64,000 bases of DNA, from assembly GCA_003024785.1 (NCBI GenBank), contig PUQB01000429.1, forward strand, positions 124,001-188,000, read 5' to 3'. Shown one piece after another: positions 13,426-25,139 of this stretch; the stretch's first letter is position 1, and every line of letters begins with the position of its first letter. The notes under the pieces are model-generated. The model searched no databases. It was not told the origin of the DNA and worked only from the letters and a program-made list of their open reading frames with translations. This stretch comes from Selaginella tamariscina (Eukaryota > Streptophyta > Lycopodiopsida > Selaginellales > Selaginellaceae). The translations under genes were made by a program, and so were the position numbers.

Positions 13426-14440
13426 AATCCATACCCTTTGTTCAAGTACATACTTTACATCGAACTTGTTTTTGGCTCTTTTTCATTTAATCATATGCTT
13501 AATAAAAGGATATTGTTGAATTCATTGATCTTGTTATGAATTATTTCCATTTGTTTTTTAGTTTTATTAATTCTTTTTATTCTTCTACATTATGTAAGGC
13601 AATAACATCTTGTGACCCCTCAATATCTTGGGCATCTTGTGAATACCATCATTCTTATATCATATGGATCTTTCTCATTTAAAAATGAGTTTGATTTACC
13701 AAAGCGTTGAACAATTTTTCTTGTGTTATATTTGAATGAGCTAAGAATATTTTGAAATATACGTTTGATAGAAAATTCTTGTATACAAGTGTTTATATTA
13801 TGTGACAAATACATAACTTAAACATATTTATTGTGTGAAAATGAGGCAAAATTTTAAATTTACTTTTAAAAATTTATCTTATTAAACATTAAAAACCTAA
13901 TTATAAAAAATCTTATTTATAGCCAATTACTATAAATAGCCATTAAAATGAACACTAACATATATATGTGTATACACACACATGTTCTTGCTTGAACATG
14001 TATAGAAGCTTTTGGAAGTTTGAAAGTTGTGTGTGTATGTGTGTGTGTGTGTGTGTATGGTGCACAATACACATATAATTTCTGCATTGAAGTGATCTCT
14101 TAACATGCTACATTGCCCAACAATGTAAATACATAATGAGAATATATATATATGTATCACACACATGTACACACACATTTATGTATGTATGTGTATGAGA
14201 TGAAGTATGACGCAAAATTCACCTAGAAGATGGATTTTGAATGAAATTGTCAATGACATAATATAAATTAAAATTATAAATCTTTATGAATTTAAAAAAA
14301 AAAAAGAAAGATTAATGTGTTAAACTAAAATGTTCAAAACTTAATATGATATTGGGATCCCGACTTAGAATATTTCAATATGAAACCTTATGGAAGCTTA
14401 TTCCATAATCATTCGAATATGATATTTGCAATATTGGTTG
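13426..14440. other. AT-rich flank, possibly the other half of the interrupted transposon
   Basis: No intact gene is visible. A 64-codon minus-strand frame at 13814-13620 (beginning MYLSHNINTCIQ) may be the other side of the transposase remnant split by the retrotransposon, but no diagnostic motif supports this. A (GT)n microsatellite lies at about 14027-14056. Confidence 0.25.
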
Positions 14441-15085
14441 ATGATGGCTTGGCCACCATCAAACTATCAGCCAAAGTGAACGAGCAACAAGGACGAACGA
14501 CTGAGCAGGGAAATACAATGGGTACTGGCCGACAGCAACAGTTGTTAGGTGGCTAGATCCGATCATCTGGATCAATTACCAAGGTACTCAAGACAACACG
14601 CGTGAGGGAGGCATATTAAAGTCATAGGACAAGACTCCGCCATAGGGCAATAGACCAGTAGGGAAGTGAGCACCAATCGACCCACTATTTAAGGAGGAAG
14701 GCAAGCAGTAGTCCGTCTTCTTCATTGTATCTTGCTTTGACCTTCTTTGGGGAAAGGGCCATCTTGTATCAAGACAAGCAATACATATATAATAATTTCT
14801 TCTATCTTGCCAGATCTCCCTTCTCCCTCTCCTTGATTGGCTTCCCCATTAAGCTAGCAGTAGCACCACCAAACACGAGCTCCAACTCACATGTACACAA
14901 ACCCTTGTGGTGTCTAGGTAGAGGCCACCACAACACGTCCATGTTTATCCCGAGGTAAAGGCTGAGCTCTCAGCTCGAACCCATGGGACTAGGCATTGGC
15001 AACAACATCTTGGCAATCACCGAGGCTACATGAGTCACCCACATATGGCCTATGGAGTCCCCAACAACCAAGTACGAAACCTTCT
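14440..15085. repeat. GC-richer repeat, LTR-like
   Basis: This block differs in composition from its AT-rich surroundings. It opens with an inverted motif (GATGGCTTGGCCACCATC) and has a TATA-like box (CTATTTAAGG at about 14682) followed by an A/T-rich signal near 14787, as in plant LTR promoters and polyA regions. I found no second copy in the window and no target-site duplication, so the LTR call is tentative. Confidence 0.3.
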
Positions 15086-15090
15086 AAACC

Positions 15091-15315
15091 CACTAAACTC
15101 TCCTTAAGACTAAATTATTAAACATATACATATGAATATACATTTATATTAACTTGATATGTAATATATATAATTTTGTTTCATCATGGGTTAACCAATT
15201 GGTTAAACAAAGTGTTTTGACAAAAGTTAGGTTTATGATTCACTTCTATGGTGGGTCAAGAGCTTAGAGTGGACATTAAATAAAAATATTATTTACATTT
15301 AAAATAATTTCATGG
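15091..15315 (+). repeat. Dispersed repeat, copy A (CACTA-edged)
   Basis: This block is homologous, in inverted orientation, to 27240-27525. In both copies the shared sequence begins at the same word (CACTAA-CTCTC), and in both the inner side passes into degenerate minisatellite DNA. A CACTA/TAGTG edge suggests one end of an En/Spm-type transposon. The opposite end was not found. Confidence 0.6.
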
Positions 15316-15432
15316 CCCTAGAGAAGTTTGAACTCATGGTCTTCTAATAGAAATAATTCATAACCTCAGTAAGGTCCAAACTCATGGACTTCTACATATA
15401 AAGCATCCTTGGATGGCCTTCTTTGTATAAAG
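15316..15432 (+). repeat. 'taaagcatcc' minisatellite, left part
   Basis: Units with the core TAAAGCATCC and 'gaccttct' spacers begin here and resume at 17187 after the solo LTR. The last five bases (TAAAG, 15428-15432) are the left target-site duplication. Confidence 0.7.
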
Positions 15433-17186
15433 TGTTAGAGTTTTAACCTAAAGGGCCAACACGTGGCTACCAAGTGGCCATTCAGCGTCATTACCCTGTG
15501 TGAGCAACGCTAAGTCTTCCAAGATAACTCTAAGAGTCTGACTCTGGGGCCCAATTAGGCAAAAGACTTAGAGTTCTACCCTAAGTCCCCTAGAATAACC
15601 ATCCCCTTAACCCTAGAGGCCCAATTAAGTAGAAGACTTAGAGTCCTACCCTAAGTCCCCTAGAATGACCATCCCTTGAACCTTAGAGGGTAACTCGAGT
15701 AGACTTTAAGATCTTGTCCCAGTAGACCTAGACAGGTTCATGCCCTAACCCCACAAAGGAGATGTGTCTCACACATACCCTTATGACAGAGTCAAGGCAT
15801 TGTCACTTACCCCTTGAGGAATCACCCTCATTCGGGAGTACAACCCCTTTATGGCAACAAGGGGTGAACCACGATAACCCTTAAGGGTTTGAGTGGCCAA
15901 ATCATACCTTAGACCTAGGGCTAGTACTTAGTGAGGACACGAGTGTGCGCCGTAGGCGGACATGAGTGTTTTGCTAAGTAAACTCCCTAAGGCTAGGTTT
16001 GGATAACCCTAAGTACATGACCTTACGAGTGCCTTACGAAAGGGCTTCTACTAATGAGCTTAGGTTGTTCAACCCCTGGATTCCAAGGAGAACACTCCCC
16101 TAGCCAAGTGTGCCAAAGCACACTTAGTTACGAGACCTAACCTCCCTTGAGCGGATGCCCAAGGCTTAGCACCCTAGTGCAAGCACAAGCATGCATGTTA
16201 GCTAGAGTATCCAACCCCTTGGCGACAAACCCATGACACAACCCCAAAGGGCATGCCTTGGGCTTTGTATCTCATGACGTCTAACCTAGTGTCACATCTC
16301 CATGTGACACTGCCTTCCATGATGTGGGCTATCATGCCATAGCCCTTAGATTCAAGAGTTGCACCAAGTACCACAAACGTGGCTCCTAAATGCCAACTCT
16401 AGAACTCCTCAATGAACCCTCAGGAACCAGGTAACGTGAACCTGTCAAACAAGATCCCACGCCCACAATTGGACAAGGATATGGATGTGCCTTGCTTGGC
16501 CATGAGTGCTACACCTAGCTTGACGTGGAGGAGGAGGCTGGAGACAAGCCTCAACCTCTGCCTCTTGGAACGTGCATTTCGACAAGACCTCCCAGGCATG
16601 GATTCACCAACGTTAAGGGTAAGCTACCCCGAAGGTGGGATGTACCCCTGGCATCTGAAAGTTAGGGCGGCACAACAGAAGGTTGTGCCTTGACAACACA
16701 AGCTAGAGCTTGCACTGGGAGAAGAGTAACAAGCTCAGTCATGAACTCAGGAACCCTCACTCTTATATACTACCTTATTTATGTGACAGACCCCCCCCCC
16801 ATTGTTTTCCTATTTACATAAGTGGGCTGGCACGGAATCTCATTCCCAGAGGGAATATACTTGGTGAGTTATTCATCAACCCCTAAACCCTAACCTGTCA
16901 AACCTAGGGGGTATTTCTAAATATATTCGACATGCCAAACTCACCGGAACTAGCCATTAACCCAACCGGGACACAGAAAACCAAGGTAAGAGTTTTCTAG
17001 ATGGAAGTGCTAGTTTCGCCCAGAGTTTCTTGCAAATATCTAATGACACCTGGCCGGACCATCACTAGATATCCAAGTGCACTAAGCGGGCCTATTTCTT
17101 CTACACCTAGGCTTATCAACATAGTACAGTAGGTAACAATAGTCAACGTCCAAAGTAAAAGGGGAGTCATAGTAAAAACTATGACA
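15433..17186 (-). mobile_element. Solo LTR related to the chromovirus family
   Basis: In plus orientation this 1,754-bp block starts TGTTAGAG and ends CTATGACA. Reversed it reads TGTCATAG...CTCTAACA, the same termini as the chromovirus LTR. TAAAG duplications flank it (15428-15432 and 17187-17191). The 16760-17186 end aligns well with the start of the 908-bp LTR, the middle aligns loosely, and the rest is extra, so it is a longer subfamily. No internal region remains, which is the expected product of LTR-LTR recombination. Confidence 0.85.
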
Positions 17187-17600
17187 TAAAGCATCATCGA
17201 GGTCTTCTTCATGTAAAGCATCCTCATTCTTGGCTCCAAGCATAAAGCATCCTTTAAAGTGTAAAGCATTCCCCATCTCAACTTCGAGGATGGAGATGGG
17301 GATGGGGATGTCGTGTAAAGCATCCCACATCCTCAGTTCCAAGCATGTAAAGCATCCTTTGGAGTAGCCTTCTACATGTAAAGCATCCCCCATTCAAGAA
17401 TGGAAGATGAAGATGAGGGATGTTGGCTTCGACTATGTGAAGTATCCTTCAAAGTGGCCTTTTATCTATAAAACATCCCCCATCCTCTCGAGGGAGGAGG
17501 ATGAGGATGGGGGATGCTGATGGACGTAAAGCATTCCACATCTTCAGTTTCAAGGATGGAGGATGGAGGATGGAGGATGCATGTTGTAAAACATCCCCTC
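17187..17600 (+). repeat. 'taaagcatcc' minisatellite, right part
   Basis: About a dozen copies of (G)TAAAGCATCC are separated by variable GATGG-rich spacers. Short GGATGGA tandem runs occur near 17560. The array continues the one interrupted by the solo LTR. Confidence 0.75.
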
Positions 17601-17639
17601 CTTGCACAAGGGGTTCAAGCTAGTGGCTTTCCTATAAGT

Positions 17640-19360
17640 AGTGGCTTTTTACATGAAGCCACACATTAAACTACTTACTTTTATGACCTTACAGGTGTTT
17701 AAAATTGAAAATGGCTTTTGGAGTGTGTTTTAAATTGAAAGTGGTTTTTAGTTTGTTAAGTGGCTTATAAAATGAATTCTTTCATGATTTTTTTTGTAAT
17801 GGTCTAATAATGTGTTTTTCGAAATGAATAGTGCGTTTAAAGTGGCTTTGTCAATACATATTTATTATATGATGTTTTTAACAACTTATGATATAGTCAG
17901 GTTTATATTTCTTTTATTATTACTTTTTGCTGGATCCAAAATGTGGTTTACTTAGTGTTTTTTTCATCAAATTACAATTAATCATCGTCAATTAAAAAAA
18001 TGAAAACCGCTAGGAGAGTTGGTGACATTAACCTTCCACACTCTTGTAACTTTACTCCATTTGATCATTGTAATAGGGACATTTGCCTTGACAAGTTCAC
18101 CTTTATCATTTGGTGTTAACCATTCAATTCTTGATGTGTTCCTACAAGTTGTGATGTATGTGCCATATGAGTATGCAAAAATATCTTCAATCAATTAAAC
18201 AACATCATTTACATGTATAAAGTTATAGCTTTGGGGTTCAACATGTTTGTAGAAATGAAACTTTAATTACCTTTTCCCATTTCACATTCTATGTGGCTAC
18301 TAGTCCCCTATCTCTATCCTTTTCTATCCACATGAGCTTTGTTCTTTTCATTTTGTCATTTGGAATCATCATTACTTGACATGTCTGTCTACTCTTTTAA
18401 ATACTTCTAAAATGTTTCCTTCTTTAACCTAGCATGGGCACTCGTTTATTCCACCCTATCTAAGAGAGATAGAAAACTCCTTGTTTTCCATTGTCTCATC
18501 ACCATGTGGAAGAATGCATACCAGAAAGGCATAGTAGATACCCTTGAGTCCATGTGTATCATTAGTGACCTTTGGATGAAGGCATAATAGTAACTCTTGA
18601 GTCCATGAATGAGGCATCTACTCATAGTTTTAACTTAATAGATTAATTACTTGGTAAAGATCATGGGATATGTAAGAAAAAAAACCCGAGCAAACATAGA
18701 TCAAAGTGATCTCTCATAAACATCAATTGCCCTTTGTTAGTTTAAAAGGGGAGGTAAAGGTTGTGTCACTCAATGTTGAGGATGAAATATTAAAATTCGC
18801 ATAAACAAAGTGCATGTACCATCATCTTCAGCACTAAAGATGGAACATGCATTTCATTTGTGAAACTTCTGGATTTCATATTTATTTATATTTATAGATA
18901 TTATTTTTACTATTAACATACATGTGTACTTTAAGAATTGGGACATTACAACATTTGTGTGAAATAAACAAAATTAAGTCAATCAATTAAGATATATGCT
19001 TAAGATATATTATATCATTTTTTATGTTTTTCATTTATTAATAGAAGATATTATTGTTATATTTAAACTTTTTATAATTACTATTTTTTAAATATAATTT
19101 AAGACTAAAAATCAATTACAACATATAACAAATCCCTTAACTTAAACATAGAATATTAATTCTAAGTTTTTACAAATACTGAAATAAAATCAACCATCTC
19201 ATTAATACATATCCTGAATATTATTAATATATTCAAACGTTTCTACAATTCACTTTTTGAAATGAAACTTAAGAACAAAATAGAATATAAACCATTCAAT
19301 TAAAATATACAATTGAATTTAATACCAGGTTTATAATTTAATACCAGTTCATTAAGGCCT
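17640..19360. other. AT-rich intergenic stretch without a recognised gene
   Basis: A minus-strand frame at 18194-17988 reads like protein (it contains PITMIKWSKVTRVWKVN) but I recognise no family. The region lies on the inner side of the CACTA-edged repeat, so it may be decayed transposon coding sequence. Nothing else is supported. Confidence 0.3.
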
Positions 19361-19369
19361 CTCAGATGG

Positions 19370-19840
19370 CACCACGTGTTAGCAAAATATATTTTATGTA
19401 ATTTATTATCATTTGTAATTTCAAAATTAAAAGAAAAACAAAGTGATACGCCTGGCCCGCAGGATCCCCATCCGACGGCTGAATTAAAAAAAATTACTAT
19501 TCTGGTTTATCGGCTTTCTTGCGCCGCAAGGAACCGTCCCCTGCGCTACACGTGGCAGATATTATCCTGCCGCCTACGTGCCTCAAGCATCTCCGCACAA
19601 CTGACCACGTGGACGGCTATCGTGGCCGGGTAAATAACCTACACGTCACACGGTCAAGGGAAAAAAGTCCCCGTAAAAGGTGCTGCCACGTCTAATCTGC
19701 CATGGTTAAAGGCAGCACATTAACTTAAACCTTTTAGGTTTGTCTACTTGGCTCTATCAGGCGCACACACGCTTATTCAGCCAGTTGGGCGTACACACTC
19801 TCAAGAAAATACAGGATTAGGTTAAATCTCGGGTAGATTA
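19370..19840 (+). promoter_or_regulatory. Promoter of the DREB2-type gene
   Basis: The 450 bp before the predicted leader are much less AT-rich than their surroundings. They hold several ACGT-core elements: CACGTG (about 19372), ACACGTGGC (about 19549), CCACGTGGAC (about 19604), CACGTCAC (about 19642) and CCACGTC (about 19686). A CCGAC core occurs near 19471. In plants such G-box/ABRE and DRE-like sites accompany abscisic-acid and drought control, which fits the gene. Function here is inferred. Confidence 0.55.
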
Positions 19841-20019
19841 CGCATTGATTGGACACAGGAAGCTTACCAGAAGGTGCAGATACAGCTTCCAGAAGTCCCT
19901 CTTTGGAACTCTAAAAGGGCCAAGAACACGCACTAGGGTTCTTATTCATCAGTGCGTGCATGACTGTCAGGACGAATACACTCAGCCAACAGAAGACGCT
20001 CTCTTCTGTCAATCTCAAG

Positions 20020-20083
20020 GTACATATATACACTACTAGAATCTTCTAGAATGATGTTTATTGATCAATTTTTGAAAATGCAG
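20020..20083 (+). other. Intron in the 5' leader of the DREB2-type gene
   Basis: A good donor (AAG|gtacat) and acceptor (atgcag|GTTG) bound a 64-bp AT-rich segment 53 bp before the chosen ATG. A leader intron is known for DREB2-class genes. The segment contains TTCTAGAA, a heat-shock-element-like dyad. Confidence 0.55.
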
Positions 20084-20136
20084 GTTGCATCGGATGTACA
20101 AGAAGTGACAAAGAAGAGGAAGAAGGAGACAGCCCG

Positions 20137-21005
20137 ATGAATCTCACGAAGCTCCGTCCGATGAATTTAGGCAATCCGGAGCCACCGACCAAGCCGAGAT
20201 TGACGAGAAGCAGGCGCAAGAACTCGACAGGGGTAATGCTTTCTATACAAAACGGTGCGGCAGCAGATGCGTTGGCTTCGTGGGCGTCTGCTTCAGGGAA
20301 GTCCGTGCGGAAGGCGCCTGCGAAAGGATCGAAGAAGGGGTGTATGAAGGGGAAGGGAGGTCCACAGAATCCGTTGTGTCAATACAGAGGCGTGCGGCAA
20401 CGAACCTGGGGAAAATGGGTAGCTGAAATCCGGGAGCCGAACAGAGGGAGTCGATTATGGCTTGGCACATACCCAACAGCGGAAGCCGCGGCACTTGCTT
20501 ATGACGATGCAGCCAGGGTTCTTTACGGCTCCTGTGCGCGCTTGAATCTGCCACAGATTCTGTCTCCCTCGAGTGAAATCCGTGAGGAGGAAGATGAGAA
20601 GATAGGGATTCTTGAGCATCCGGGTATCTCGGCGTGCAGCAGCGGCGCCACGGAGATTAGGGCTCCTGAGCAGAAATTTAGGGCTCTTGATTCAGCAATT
20701 AGGGTTCATCCCAAAAGGGAGGATTCAGAGTCGTGTTTGAGCTCGTCTAGCTCGCCGGATTCGATCTGTTACGATGCAGCGGCGGCCGTGAAGGGGAGAC
20801 TGTGGATCAGGTGCAGCAAATGCAGCCGGATGAGTTGCCATTCAATGAGTGTGAGGATTTCCAGGACTTAATTGATCCAGAGGAGCTCATGCGGATTGTC
20901 AGCGGGGATGAATACAATACGAAGAATTCATGGGAAAATATAGGATCGGATGAATTCAATAGAAATTGGTTCAACGAGCTCGAATCGATGAATCCCCAAA
21001 GCTAG
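20137..21005 (+). CDS. DREB2: DREB2-type AP2/ERF transcription factor with a frame break
   Basis: Sequence-specific activator of the DREB A-2 group, which binds DRE/CRT (CCGAC) elements in drought- and heat-responsive promoters in the nucleus. The AP2 domain spans about residues 86-145, with [18 protein letters not shown] and [19 protein letters not shown], including the Val of the DREB group. It is preceded by the DREB2-diagnostic [18 protein letters not shown]. The plus-1 frame stops at 20871. The acidic activation-type tail ([11 protein letters not shown] ... [11 protein letters not shown]) continues in another frame to 21005. The switch maps to the GGGG run at 20793-20796; one more G would restore the usual tail. 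This is a homopolymer error or a real truncation. There is no intron in the coding part. The start is the first ATG after the leader intron. Confidence 0.88.
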
Positions 21006-21439
21006 CGCATGGGATTTGTGAGAAGAAGAGGGGATTCCTTCGGTGTATATTAGAGATTTTTGCACTAGATCATTTTTTTTTTTCTTTTTCTTTCTCATGG
21101 TAGGGAGGAGATATGAAAGTATGTCACACAGGTCATTGTAAGTAATGGAGAAAAGAAATACTTTGTAGTTTTCATAATTGCTGAATGAATATTGCTTTTG
21201 TACCGTACATATAAGATAAGAATGTGGATATTTTTATTAATCTTGTAACTATATGTATTTTATATATTAGCCGTACGATGGAGATCCAACGGCTCAGACG
21301 TTAAACCATAATCAATCCGTCGGATTTACATCCAACGGCTTGGAAATCAGCTAATAAATTTGACACACATATCAGCATGGTATTGGTTGAGAAGCTTTTC
21401 GTATGTGTTAAAAATTTCCAGTGACAACACAACGGCACG

Positions 21440-21473
21440 TATAAATATATATATAACCATAAATTACCCCTTG

Positions 21474-21542
<69 letters not shown>

Positions 21543-21610
21543 TAATCATATAATATAATCAAGCCGTATATATGGTTATATATATATATATATATATAAT
21601 ATATATATAT
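21440..21610. repeat. (TA)n(TG)n microsatellite inside an inverted repeat
   Basis: A TA run (about 21476-21504) passes into a TG run (to about 21538). Matching arms flank it: TATATATATAACCATA before and TATGGTTATATATATA after, also CTTGATTATA against TATAATCAAG. The whole could fold into a long hairpin. Confidence 0.75.
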
Positions 21611-22388
21611 CGTACGGACTTTTCACAGACCAATATAAATCAGTCTACATTGTTATTTAATATATATAATATTGATTGAGCAGTAAAGATATGTATGTGT
21701 TTATAAATACATAAAATTATCAATTATAATATTAATGCTTTTAAGTTAGTTATAAGAATACAAACACACACACACACATATATACTTATATAAAGAGATT
21801 TGAATTTTAAATAAACTTAAACACATACATAAGCATTATCGTATTTATGCAAACATATATTATTTATTTGTTTATCTATTTATCTCTCATAAATAATATA
21901 ATATATAACTGATTGGTTTTCAACAATACATACCTATATTTTAACTTTATATTAATATCTTATTCAGAATTTTAAATTCTTTATTATTCTTTTAATTTAA
22001 TCCTTAAGATTATTAATGATTATTTATATTAAACCCACCAATCAGTTATAAGTGTCGAAACTTAGTTCAGAGTTTAACGGTTGAGAACTAATTAAGTTTG
22101 ATGCTAAGTTTCATTAATATATTGGCACCTTGTTAAGAGGTTTAACATTTATTTAAAATTGTTTTTTAAAACTAACGAAGTATGATTATAACTATACAGC
22201 TCCAACATAGTTTATTGTTCTAATTTTAGAATTTGCTATAAAATTCCTTCAAAATAACAACTAATAAATCTCTTACTTCTATAAACAAATATTTCCACAG
22301 CTGGAAGATCTCAGCTATAACTGTAACTATTAATATTTTAATTAACTTATTTAAATACATAACTTACACTTAACTGATTCAAAATGTG

Positions 22389-22475
22389 TCAAACGTATCG
22401 AGTCATTTCTATTGCAAACTTGCCTTTCTTTGTAGTTTCAATCTCTCCAATCTGACAAACCACATAATAATCGCG

Positions 22476-22571
<96 letters not shown>

Positions 22572-24342
22572 ACGCACACAGACATGCCTGAAGCCTGCCT
22601 TTGCCAGTGAGAGAGATTACATCTCCAGTTTTCAACGTGGTGTTGCTCTTTGTTACCTCTTTCCAATTTACTCGCACTTCACCCTTACTAAATCCTCATA
22701 ATTAGTATTTGGTTAATTCAACTAAGTTATATGTATGTATACCTTATCATTTCCGCGAGTTTTGAACGGGAAAGCTTAAACCCCGCACTTGCAACCGCAT
22801 CCAGCCTGAGTGATGCTTCAACAGACTTCAAAACCTTTGTGCTTTCAGAGGACAAAATTCAATACATTAGCAAATAGTAAATATAAGCATGCATAAAAAT
22901 ATAAACACACTCATATATGTACAATCTCTACCTTGGTTGTCGTACTTCAAGCTCAATCAATGGTATTTCTTTGCATTGTACTGAGATTGTTTTCACCTAA
23001 AATATTGTCAGTAGTATTGAAATTAATATATCATATACCGACTAATATATATAGCAGTACTAATTTGTTTTAACACTAAATATAATAGTTGTCACCTATA
23101 TCACCTGCTTGAGTGAATTGGTAAGGAACTCCACTAGCTCTGGGATAACCAGCATATGTGCTCCTTGATCGTCCTTTAAAAGAATATTTAATATTTATGT
23201 TCCGTATTACTATATATCACATTGTACAAATATATATGTATGAATATTTACAAAGGAAGGTAAGTACCAGCACAATTATGTCACCGATTTTCTCGCGAAC
23301 AATCCCAGTAGATAAAACAGCACCTAGAAAGTCTCCGTGATCCGCAGGATCGTAGTTGAATTTACCAGATATACTAAAGTAACAAAGCAATATGTGTGTA
23401 TATAAAGAGCTACATATACATCTATATAGAATACTATATGTATATGATTACGTTCATGTATATATAAAGAGTGTTTATAGTATATCTAATATAAAGCAAC
23501 AATGAATCTAATATATGTACCTTAAGGCAGAAACAGCTCCTGGATATCCTGCTGCAGTGCATTGTACACTTCTTATCAATTCAGCAGGTCCAAGTGATAG
23601 ACGGGCTCGTTCTGCCTGCAAAAGTACAAATACACTTATATGAGACATATACATATTATCGTTGATGGATATATAAATGTATCTTTGCAGCACATATAAA
23701 TATAGATACGTACATATGTACACATATACAATGTATGTATGAGTGTATCACCTGTGCATAACCACCAGAAACAACAGCCCCAACTTCAGAGAGCTTCTTC
23801 ACTCTCGCAAGTGAGTCTTTCAAGACTGGAGGTGTTAGAAAGTCCGTATGAAGAACCTCCCATCTGTCCATCGCTTTGTTCGCCTAAAAAATGATTAACA
23901 ACATATATTCATACATCTATATATGATGGATTTTTACATACATAAACACACACACACACACAAAAACAAACAAACACACGCACACATGCTATAATGAAAT
24001 CTACTTCGCACACACACACTCACACATGGAGTGACTTAATATTGTACTCAGATATATTCATATATGTAAAATAACATATATGAAGTTTATTATTGTATAT
24101 AATAAATCGGTACCTGCTCAAGAACGCGAGCAATGTCCTGTTCAAAACTGGTGTTTACAGCAGCAGAACAGAATCCTGCATTTATATATGTGTGTGGGTG
24201 TGGGTGTGCGCGTGTGCGTGTGCGCGTGCGCGTATAGACACACAAAAAACTCACCAAATGAAGTCCTCCATTGACGAGGGTGACAAATTGGAGCTTTCCA
24301 AATCGATGGCACACGCAATGGCAGATACAGTCGAGCAACCAT
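22389..24342 (-). CDS. S4 RNA-binding domain protein, YlmH-like, plastid type
   Basis: Ten exons on the minus strand join without a break into 292 residues: 24342-24255, 24175-24114, 23883-23752, 23615-23521, 23373-23268, 23173-23105, 22996-22932, 22841-22743, 22687-22588, 22451-22389. The middle (about residues 50-190) matches the YlmH-like region, for example FLTPPVLKDSLARVKKL, GGYAQAERARLSLG, and HGDFLGAVLSTGIVREKIGD. An S4 fold follows at about 215-262 (LDAVASAGFKLSRSKLAEMI, then VNWKEV and KTGDVISLTGKGRL). The family is known in cyanobacteria and plant chloroplasts, with RNA or ribosome roles. The N-terminus is Arg/Ser/Pro-rich with few acids, fitting a transit peptide (inferred). The last intron uses a GC donor and holds long TA and TC microsatellites. 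Confidence 0.9.
22452..22587 (-). other. GC-AG intron carrying a (TA)n/(TC)n microsatellite
   Basis: On the minus strand the exon ends CTTCAG, followed by gcatgt, with the acceptor ttgtcag before ATTGGAGAG. Using this GC donor gives an in-frame final exon (IGEIETTKKGKFAIEM...) that matches the usual C-terminus of the family. No GT donor gives that. Most of the 136-bp intron is simple repeat. Confidence 0.8.
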
Positions 24343-24362
24343 AGCCAAAAATTTGAAATCAA

Positions 24363-24372
24363 GAACCCTAAT
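24363..24372 (-). promoter_or_regulatory. Telo-box-like motif before the S4 gene
   Basis: On the minus strand ATTAGGGTTC lies about 20 bp upstream of the start codon. AAACCCTA-type telo boxes are common near starts of plant genes for translation and organelle functions. Confidence 0.35.
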
Positions 24373-24582
24373 TCTAAGAATATTACCTTAACCTTTAATA
24401 ATTTTATTACACAGTAATACTATTCTAGTATATTTCTAGCATATTTAATATATTCTATGAAAATTAGTTCTAATGTGAAATGAATACAAAGGTTATGCAC
24501 ACAATGTTATATGTATCAATGTATATTCATACTAAAATTTAATTGATGAAGCATTTGTTCCCCATGAACTACATAATATCAC

Positions 24583-24590
24583 ACATATAT

Positions 24591-24645
<55 letters not shown>
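24583..24645. repeat. (TA)n microsatellite
   Basis: More than 25 TA units with one interruption, in intergenic DNA upstream of the S4 gene. Confidence 0.9.
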
Positions 24646-24647
<2 letters not shown>

Positions 24648-25139
24648 CATAAACACATACATATTCAATAAATGATTAAAGCATATTTTTAACATATACT
24701 TTATTATTGGTATTCAATTTTAATAAAGTATTTTAAAATGTTTAATTTTTTTAATTACTAAATAAAATTTAAAGTTTAAACTATTCAATTATAGTGTATC
24801 CTCAATATATATTTCATTATATTAAACAAACATCTAGTTTACCCCTTCACTTTAAATGGAGTGTGTTTAATGTGGGCCAGTGTCCTTACTACACAATTTT
24901 GTACAATTCATAATCATATTAAAAGTTTCATACAAAAGTACCATATTTATTTCATAATTTTGTTATAAACATAATGAAAATCAATATCTTTCATGCCAAA
25001 ACTATTTACGAGTTTAAAACACATTGTTTTTGCAAATAAAAAATAAAAAAATTGTTTGGTTCAAAAAATAAAAACAATGAATAAAATTTTGCATAATTAA
25101 AATAATTTTGTTTGATGTTATCACTATTGTCATGTTTAT

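Noticed and set aside
17187-17600. Regular repeats with spacers, CRISPR-like at first glance
   Set aside because: Units are short, variable and in a plant nuclear context; this is a minisatellite.
20780-20840. A tiny intron to explain the DREB2 frame switch
   Set aside because: No donor/acceptor pair of workable length restores both sides; a one-base difference in GGGG does.
22409-22677. Long frames of RERERE / YIYIYI type (also at 32000, 41200, 41900, 42300)
   Set aside because: They are translations of TC/GA and TA microsatellites inside introns. The real exons next to them end at splice sites.
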